64,000 nucleotides of DNA from Mycolicibacterium psychrotolerans. Lineage in GTDB: Bacteria; Actinomycetota; Actinomycetes; Mycobacteriales; Mycobacteriaceae. This document shows positions 56,545-64,000 of the stretch, one piece after another (the first letter of the stretch is position 1; every line of letters begins with the position of its first letter). Position numbers and translations under genes: made by a program. The notes under the pieces were generated by a model that saw only the letters and a program-made list of their open reading frames with translations, made no database searches and was not told the origin of the DNA. The DNA lies in NCBI RefSeq assembly GCF_010729305.1, contig NZ_AP022574.1, positions 1,302,001 through 1,366,000 on the forward strand. The letters are read 5' to 3'.

Positions 56545-56912
56545 AACATCACCCAGTAGTCGGCGGTCCACGCCCCGCCTGAGCACTTGAGCGGGACGCC
56601 ATCGGGCGACTGGGCCACGCCCGTGGCATCGCCGCACGGGGAGCGCAGCAGGCGCACCCCGGCCAGGGGCGGCGACGACACCCACGAGCCCTTCGAGTTG
56701 CACGCCAGGGTGTTGCCGCCGGCGTCAAGGCCGAAGTTGTTCCGGGTGCCCTGCACGCACTCACCGCCCGCGTGGACGCCGCGGTCGACGTACGGAACAC
56801 AACTCGCGTCATCGCAGGCGCCGGGGGACGCCGCGGCGGATCCGGCGCCGAGTCCCAGCAACGGAGCGACGAGCAGACCACCGGCGAACGCGACCACACC
56901 ACTGCGCTTCAT
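56535..56912 (-). CDS. Small secreted Cys-containing protein
   Basis: This 125-residue protein has a clear signal peptide (MKRSGVVAFAGGLLVAPLLG...SAAASP), with cleavage expected near residue 28. The mature part holds six Cys residues, suggesting disulfides outside the cell. No known domain is recognised. ATG 56912 gives a correctly placed signal sequence. It is divergent from the DUF732 gene, and both are probably exported. Confidence 0.72.
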   Translation of the reverse strand: MKRSGVVAFAGGLLVAPLLGLGAGSAAASPGACDDASCVPYVDRGVHAGGECVQGTRNNFGLDAGGNTLACNSKGSWVSSPPLAGVRLLRSPCGDATGVAQSPDGVPLKCSGGAWTADYWVMFYG

Positions 56913-57003
56913 GGCCACGAGCCTAGATCGTCGCGCCGGGATCGTGAGCGGAGTTTGCCGGCATTGCCCCGACATCGGAGCGCAGCGCGTAGGGTGACCG
57001 ACC

Positions 57004-57348
57004 ATGAAGGCGCTGGTGAGTGCGGTGGCGGGTGTGCTGCTTGCGGTGAGTGCGCTGATCGGCGCGGCCCCGGCCGGCGCCGACGTGGTGGCCTATCTGG
57101 TCAACGTCACGGTGCGGCCCGGCTACAACTTCCCCAACGCCGACGCCGCGCTCGGGTACGGGCACAGCATCTGCGACCGGGTGGCGGCGAAGATGAGCTA
57201 CGCCGATCTGGTCAACCAGGTGAAGGCCGACTTCCGCACCGCCGATTACTACCAGGGCGCCTACCTGATCAACCAGGCCGTCAACGAACTGTGCCCCGCG
57301 CAGATCTGGCAACTGCGGCAGTCGGCCGCCGGCTACATCCCCAACTAG
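57004..57348 (+). CDS. DUF732 secreted protein
   Basis: This 114-residue secreted protein has a signal peptide of about 27 residues ending PAGADVVA. The mature domain is the mycobacterial DUF732, recognised by [20 protein letters not shown] (conserved G-x-x-I/V-C) and the later NELCPAQ with the partner Cys for a disulfide. The function is unknown; copies are numerous in mycobacteria. It overlaps the lpqH stop by 4 bp, tail to tail. Confidence 0.88.
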   Translation: MKALVSAVAGVLLAVSALIGAAPAGADVVAYLVNVTVRPGYNFPNADAALGYGHSICDRVAAKMSYADLVNQVKADFRTADYYQGAYLINQAVNELCPAQIWQLRQSAAGYIPN

Positions 57349-57806
57349 GGGCAGCTCACCTCGATCTCGAACGGCTTGGTGACCGGCTGCATGGGGTTGG
57401 CCATGTCGACGCCCGTGGCGTTGCCCGAGATCTTGTAGGTCTTGTCGTCCTTCTCGACCTTGGCGTCGCCCTGGCCCGCGCCGCTCTGGTAGCCCAGCGT
57501 GACGCCGTTGACGTTGCCCAGCCCGACCGACACCACCGAGGGGCTGTCGCCGGAGCTCACGACGGCGCCGATTCCGGTGCTGGCGTTGCCGATCGCGATG
57601 TTCGTGTTGCCGCCCATGTCCGAGCAGACGACGTTGCCCTGGATCTCCTGATCTTTGCCGTCGATGGTGACGGTGGTCTTGCCTTCGGCCGCGGCGGCCG
57701 ACGAGGTCTCCCCGGAGGTCTCGGACTTCTTCTCCGAGGAACAGCCCGACAGGCCGGCGATGAGGATCGCTGCGCCGCCGACGGCGACCAGGATTTCACG
57801 CTTCAC
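57345..57806 (-). CDS. lpqH: 19-kDa lipoprotein antigen LpqH-type
   Basis: This 153-residue lipoprotein has the signal [22 protein letters not shown], lipobox LSGC, followed by a Ser/Thr/Ala-rich linker and a beta-rich domain. [17 protein letters not shown] and [12 protein letters not shown] agree with M. tuberculosis LpqH as I recall it. GTG 57806 is preceded by AAGGAGAA. LpqH homologues are exported, acylated surface proteins and TLR2 ligands in pathogens. It is divergent from the dehalogenase gene. Confidence 0.9.
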   Translation of the reverse strand: MKREILVAVGGAAILIAGLSGCSSEKKSETSGETSSAAAAEGKTTVTIDGKDQEIQGNVVCSDMGGNTNIAIGNASTGIGAVVSSGDSPSVVSVGLGNVNGVTLGYQSGAGQGDAKVEKDDKTYKISGNATGVDMANPMQPVTKPFEIEVSCP

Positions 57807-57929
57807 CACGGTTCTCCTTCTTGTCGTGTGATCCGTCGACACCGGCGGATCATCTCCAGCAGTATGGGTGGCGCCCTTGCCCGGGTTAGCCAAATTACGA
57901 AAATGTGACAAGCGTGGAAGGTCGCTGAG

Positions 57930-60522
<2,593 letters not shown>

Positions 60523-60528
60523 GCCGGC

Positions 60529-61890
60529 TCAGCTGAGCGCTTCGACCACTTCCCGGGCGGCGCGCTCGCCGGCCTCGACCGCACCTTCCATGTAGGCGCT
60601 CCACTGCGTCGCGGTGTCGGTCGACGCCCAGTGGATGACGCCGATCGGTTCGGCGAGCGCGGGGCCGTAGGTCGTCCACACCAACGGTCCGCAGTTGGCG
60701 TTGTAGCAGCCCCGGGTCCACTGACGGCTGCCCCACTCGCCGTCGACGTAGGCCACCGGACGGGCCGCCTTGTCGCCGTAGTGGCGCACCAGTTCCTCGG
60801 TGAGCGCCGCACGCCGCTCCTCCTGCGACCAGTGGCCGTGCGTGCGCGCCTGTTCGCCCTCGAGGAACATCAGGATCACCCCGCGGTCGTCGCCGGGAAG
60901 GCAGGTGTCGTTGGACATCCGGGCGGGCCCGATGTCGGAGATCAGCTGGCCGTTGAATCCGTCTGCACGCCAGAAGGGTTCGTCGTAGACGAAGAAGGCC
61001 TTCATCGCCGCGGAGTTCGGCATCCGCTGGGTGAGTTGGTCACGGTAGCCGGAAAGCGGTGGGTCGTACATGATGCGCCCGGCCAGCATCGGGGAGATCG
61101 CGACGATGACGCGCCGCCCGCGGGCGATCCGTCCGCCGCGGCAGTGCACGGTGACGCGTTCGGCGCCGTGCTCGATCTCCCGCACGGGCGCGTCGAGCAC
61201 CAGATGGCTTTCGACCAGCGCGGCCAACCTGTTCGGGATCTCGGCGGTGCCGCCGACGAAGCGGGTGGTCTGCGCGCCGCCCTCGGACTCGGCGAACAGT
61301 TCTGCGGTGACACCACAGGTCTGGATGGTGAACAGCAGGTGCAGGAACGACACCTCCACGGTCGGCACCGCGAGGATCCCGACGGTGCAGATCTCGAGCA
61401 GCGTCCGGGCGACCGGGGACAGGGCCTGCCCGTCGTACCAGGCGCCCGCGGTGATCGCGTCCCACTCCTCGGCGCGCGGCGCACGCCACGGTGCTTCGGG
61501 CGGGACCTCGGCCGCCAGTTCGTCGAGCAGCCGGAGCACCTTCGCGAGCTCGGCCAGTTCGTCGCCGAACCGGCGGTGAAAATCGTTCTGTCGCAGCACC
61601 GGCGAACCGGCCAACTCGTAGGACGTCTCGCCCTCGTCGAACTGCGGGTAGGTCTCGACGCCGAGTTCCTCTGCCAGCGCGAACATCCGGTGATGGGTGT
61701 CGCCGATCCACTGGGCGCCGATCTCGACGGGCAGCCCGGGCAGCACCTCCTCGGTGAGGATCCGGCCGCCCACCCGTTCGTCGGCCTCGAGGATCAGCGG
61801 CGTCAGACCCGCCGCGAGGACCGTGCGCGCCGCGATCAGCCCGGAGATACCGGCCCCGACGATGATGACGTCCGCCTCGTGTGCTGCCAT
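60529..61890 (-). CDS. FAD-dependent amine oxidase (monoamine oxidase family)
   Basis: This 453-residue flavoenzyme has an FAD motif VIIVGAGISGLIAARTVLAAG, then the RVGGRILTEEV motif after it, and the C-terminal WASTDTATQWSAYMEGAVEAG that encloses the isoalloxazine. RLLDELAAEVPPEAPW and QTCGVTAELFAESEGG resemble other monoamine oxidases of this family. It oxidises an amine to an aldehyde, with unknown substrate. ATG 61890 was chosen over 61899. Confidence 0.9.
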   Translation of the reverse strand: MAAHEADVIIVGAGISGLIAARTVLAAGLTPLILEADERVGGRILTEEVLPGLPVEIGAQWIGDTHHRMFALAEELGVETYPQFDEGETSYELAGSPVLRQNDFHRRFGDELAELAKVLRLLDELAAEVPPEAPWRAPRAEEWDAITAGAWYDGQALSPVARTLLEICTVGILAVPTVEVSFLHLLFTIQTCGVTAELFAESEGGAQTTRFVGGTAEIPNRLAALVESHLVLDAPVREIEHGAERVTVHCRGGRIARGRRVIVAISPMLAGRIMYDPPLSGYRDQLTQRMPNSAAMKAFFVYDEPFWRADGFNGQLISDIGPARMSNDTCLPGDDRGVILMFLEGEQARTHGHWSQEERRAALTEELVRHYGDKAARPVAYVDGEWGSRQWTRGCYNANCGPLVWTTYGPALAEPIGVIHWASTDTATQWSAYMEGAVEAGERAAREVVEALS

Positions 61891-61914
61891 GCAGCACACT
61901 GTCTCACGGTGCCG

Positions 61915-62694
61915 CTACAGCGGGTTGAGAATCCTCTGCAGGAACTGCCGGGTGCGCTCGTGCTGCGGATCGCCGATCACCGCCGCGGGCGGGCCCTGCT
62001 CGAGGATCACGCCCTGGTCGGTGAACAGCACCTGGTCGGAAACGCCTCGGGCGAACTGGATCTCGTGGGTGACGATGACCAGGGTCCAGCCCTCGACGGC
62101 CAGGTCCCGGATGACTGCGAGCACCTCGCCGACGAGCTCGGGGTCCAGCGCGGAGGTCGGTTCGTCGAACAGGACCACCTTCGGTCTCATCGCCAGCGCA
62201 CGGGCGATGCCGACGCGCTGCTGCTGGCCGCCGGAGAGCTGGAACGGGTACTGGTCCCGTTTGTCGGCCAGTCCGACCTGCTCGAGCAGTTGCACCGCCT
62301 CGGCCTCGGCCTCCTCGCGGGGCCGCTTCTGCGCGACGACCGGTCCCTCGGTGACGTTCTGCAGAACGGTCTTGTGCGGAAACAGGTTGTGCGACTGGAA
62401 CACGAAGCCGCTCTGGGCCCGGTAGCGCCGCAGCTGATCCTTGGTGACGGGTCCGGAGAAGTCGATCTCGACGTCACCCACTCTGATGACGCCCGTATCG
62501 GGGCTGTCGAGCGCGTTGAGTGCCCTCAGCAGGGTGGTCTTCCCCGACCCGGACGGGCCGATGATCGTTGTTGCCGAACCGCTGGGCACGGTGAACGAGA
62601 CGCCCTTGAGCACCTCGAGCGGCCCGAAGGATTTGTGCACGTCCTCGGCGACGATCCGATTCTGGCGCTGGTTCTCGGTGGGCTGCTCGGTCAC
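61915..62694 (-). CDS. Amino-acid ABC transporter, ATP-binding protein (GlnQ type)
   Basis: This 259-residue ATPase has Walker A GPSGSGKTTLLRAL, signature LSGGQQQRVGIARAL, Walker B VVLFDEPTSALDPEL and the switch His VIVTHEIQFA. SHNLFPHKTVLQNVTEGP is typical of polar amino-acid importers. The GTG start 62694 overlaps the permease stop by 4 bp (GTGA). Confidence 0.93.
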   Translation of the reverse strand: MTEQPTENQRQNRIVAEDVHKSFGPLEVLKGVSFTVPSGSATTIIGPSGSGKTTLLRALNALDSPDTGVIRVGDVEIDFSGPVTKDQLRRYRAQSGFVFQSHNLFPHKTVLQNVTEGPVVAQKRPREEAEAEAVQLLEQVGLADKRDQYPFQLSGGQQQRVGIARALAMRPKVVLFDEPTSALDPELVGEVLAVIRDLAVEGWTLVIVTHEIQFARGVSDQVLFTDQGVILEQGPPAAVIGDPQHERTRQFLQRILNPL

Positions 62695-64000
62695 TTCGCC
62701 ACGTACCTCTCCAGTCGGTGTTCGATTCGGGCCTGACCGAACGACAGCACCAGGCAGATCACCCAGTAGTACACGGCCGCCGTGCCGTACAGGGCGAAGA
62801 ACTCGAACGTGGGCGCGGCGATGATCTGCGCCTGCCGCAGCAGCTCGGTGACCAATATGGTTGAGGCGAGGGAAGTGTCTTTGACCAGGGAGATCAACGT
62901 GTTGGACAGCGGCGGGACGGCCACCCGGGCGGCCTGGGGCAGGACGATCCGGCGCAGCGTGCCCGTGTAGTCCAGTCCGATGGTCTGCGCGGCCTCCCAC
63001 TGACCCTTCGGGATGCTCTGGATCGCCGAGCGGATGATCTCGGCGGCGTAGCCACCGACGTTGAGGGAGAACGCGATCACCGCGGCCGGGAACGGGTCGA
63101 TCTTCACGCCGAACTGCGGCAGCGCGAAGAACACGATGAACAGCTGCACCAGCAGCGGCGTCCCCCGGATCACCGAGATGTAAAACCGGGCGACGTTGCT
63201 CGCGACGATGTTCGACGACAGCCGGGCCAGCGCCACCGCCAGGGCGATCACCAGGCCGAGGGCGAAGCTGATCACGGTCAGCGGGATCGTCATCGTGAGC
63301 GCGGCCCTGGCCAGCGGCCAGAGGTTCTCGCCGATCAGCTGCCAGGTGGAACGAGGGGGCGCGGCGCCGGCCGCCTCCGGGGCGCCGGAGGCGTTGGCGT
63401 TGAGGTACTTCTGCGAGATCTGGGCCAAGGTGCCATCGGCGCGCAGTTCGTCGAGTGCGGCGTTCAGCTCGGGCAGCAGCCCGCTGTCCTTGCGGGCGGC
63501 GAATCCCTGCTCGCTCTTCTCGCCCACGGTGCCGGCGATCTTGACCGAGGAGTCCTTGGTCTCGGCGAAATAGGCGTACACCGCGATGCTGTCGTTGATC
63601 ACGACGTCGACGCGGCCCTGGCTGAGCAGCGTGATCGCCTGCGTGAACCCCTCCACCGATTCCACCCGGGCGCCGGCCTTGCGGGCGACCTCCGACCAGT
63701 TGCTGGTGGCGTTCTCCGCGGCGACCTTGCCTTTCAGGTCGTCCAGCGAGGTGATGGAGTTGTCGTCGGCGCGGGTGACGATGACGCCCTCGCCGATCGA
63801 ATACGGCTGCGACAGGTCGTATTTCGCCTTGCGCTCGGGGTTGATGGTCACCTCGTTGGCGACCACGTCGAACCGGTTGGCCTCCAGCGCGGCGAACATC
63901 GAGTCCCACGGCGTCTCGACGAACTCGACGGTGACGCCGATCTTGTCGGCGACGGCCCGGGCGACGTCGACGTCGTAACCGACCAGCCGGCCGGTCGCGG
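62691..64000 (-). CDS. Fused substrate-binding protein and permease of an amino-acid ABC transporter (5' end outside the window)
   Basis: The frame is open to the right edge, so the N-terminus is missing. The first part seen (GYDVDVARAVADKIGVTVEF...YFAETKDSS) is a family 3 solute-binding domain. After a short linker (ASGAPEAAGAAPPRSTW) comes a complete His/Glu/Gln-type permease with about five helices and the coupling motif QWEAAQTIGLDYTGTLRRIV. Fusions of this kind are known in GlnP-type importers. The substrate is probably glutamine, glutamate or another polar amino acid. Confidence 0.9.
   Translation of the reverse strand, partial: ATGRLVGYDVDVARAVADKIGVTVEFVETPWDSMFAALEANRFDVVANEVTINPERKAKYDLSQPYSIGEGVIVTRADDNSITSLDDLKGKVAAENATSNWSEVARKAGARVESVEGFTQAITLLSQGRVDVVINDSIAVYAYFAETKDSSVKIAGTVGEKSEQGFAARKDSGLLPELNAALDELRADGTLAQISQKYLNANASGAPEAAGAAPPRSTWQLIGENLWPLARAALTMTIPLTVISFALGLVIALAVALARLSSNIVASNVARFYISVIRGTPLLVQLFIVFFALPQFGVKIDPFPAAVIAFSLNVGGYAAEIIRSAIQSIPKGQWEAAQTIGLDYTGTLRRIVLPQAARVAVPPLSNTLISLVKDTSLASTILVTELLRQAQIIAAPTFEFFALYGTAAVYYWVICLVLSFGQARIEHRLERYVAK

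Noticed and set aside
60631..62736. Plus-strand frame of 701 residues
   Set aside because: It is antisense to the amine oxidase and ABC ATPase genes, both of which have complete motifs.

Overview
This 64 kb stretch is chromosomal DNA of a high-GC actinobacterium, almost certainly an environmental, rapidly growing mycobacterium (Mycolicibacterium type). The support is a mycobacterial-style CtaD, an EsxF/EsxE/CpnT-like type VII locus, LpqH-type lipoproteins, a DUF732 secreted protein, a mycothiol-type ArsC, and a core block whose order matches my recollection of M. tuberculosis Rv3762c to Rv3752c: alkyl sulfatase, FadE36-like phosphotransferase, LapA-like membrane protein, proXVWZ, glycolipid-binding protein, tyrA, deaminase-associated protein, tadA, then a tRNA-Ser.

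Layout. 1-3.1 kb: end of a membrane protein, ctaD and a TPR membrane protein. 3.2-6.9 kb (minus): two WXG100 proteins, a 775-residue CpnT-like toxin whose C-terminal domain is not the TNT NAD-glycohydrolase, and a small presumed immunity protein. 6.9-23.5 kb: core metabolism and regulation (phosphoesterase, YjbR-like protein, cupin, alkyl sulfatase, cyclase-AAA-TPR regulator, SDR, phosphatase, kinase-like protein, transglutaminase, osmoprotectant ABC transporter, tyrA, tadA). 23.5-24.9 kb: an IS30-family element with a frameshifted transposase. 25.0 kb: tRNA-Ser(CGA).

25.1-45.0 kb is a genomic island of about 19.8 kb. It is bounded by a perfect 72-bp direct repeat (25080-25151 and 44912-44983) that comprises the 3' part of the tRNA and its terminator. 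Its genes are mostly on the minus strand and form two tandem blocks. The first is an arsenic operon: arsR, acr3, two chemically different arsC, arsD, trxB, trx, arsA, arsO. A divergent arsI/arsR pair lies beside it. The second is a complete nine-gene V/A-type rotary ATPase operon (G/H-C-I-K-F-E-A-B-D) with a universal stress protein as its last gene. The island ends with a dihydrolipoamide dehydrogenase paralogue and degenerate DNA. No intact integrase is present, but a possible C-terminal remnant and short repeats resembling integrase arm sites lie next to both ends.

45-55 kb: a vWA protein, a CsbD-like protein, and a polyol utilisation divergon. The divergon has two dehydrogenases and a PfkB kinase on the minus strand, and a SorC-type regulator followed by a complete sugar/polyol ABC transporter on the plus strand. 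A perfect 10-bp-arm palindrome overlaps the regulator start. 55-64 kb: small secreted proteins, two LpqH-type lipoproteins flanking a haloalkane dehalogenase, tgt, a flavin amine oxidase, and an amino-acid ABC transporter whose binding protein and permease are fused and run off the window end.

The most notable systems are the horizontally acquired V/A-ATPase coupled to an arsenic island in a mycobacterium, and the CpnT-like toxin with an exchanged effector domain. A 10-nt poly-C tract at the start of the island thioredoxin breaks its reading frame.
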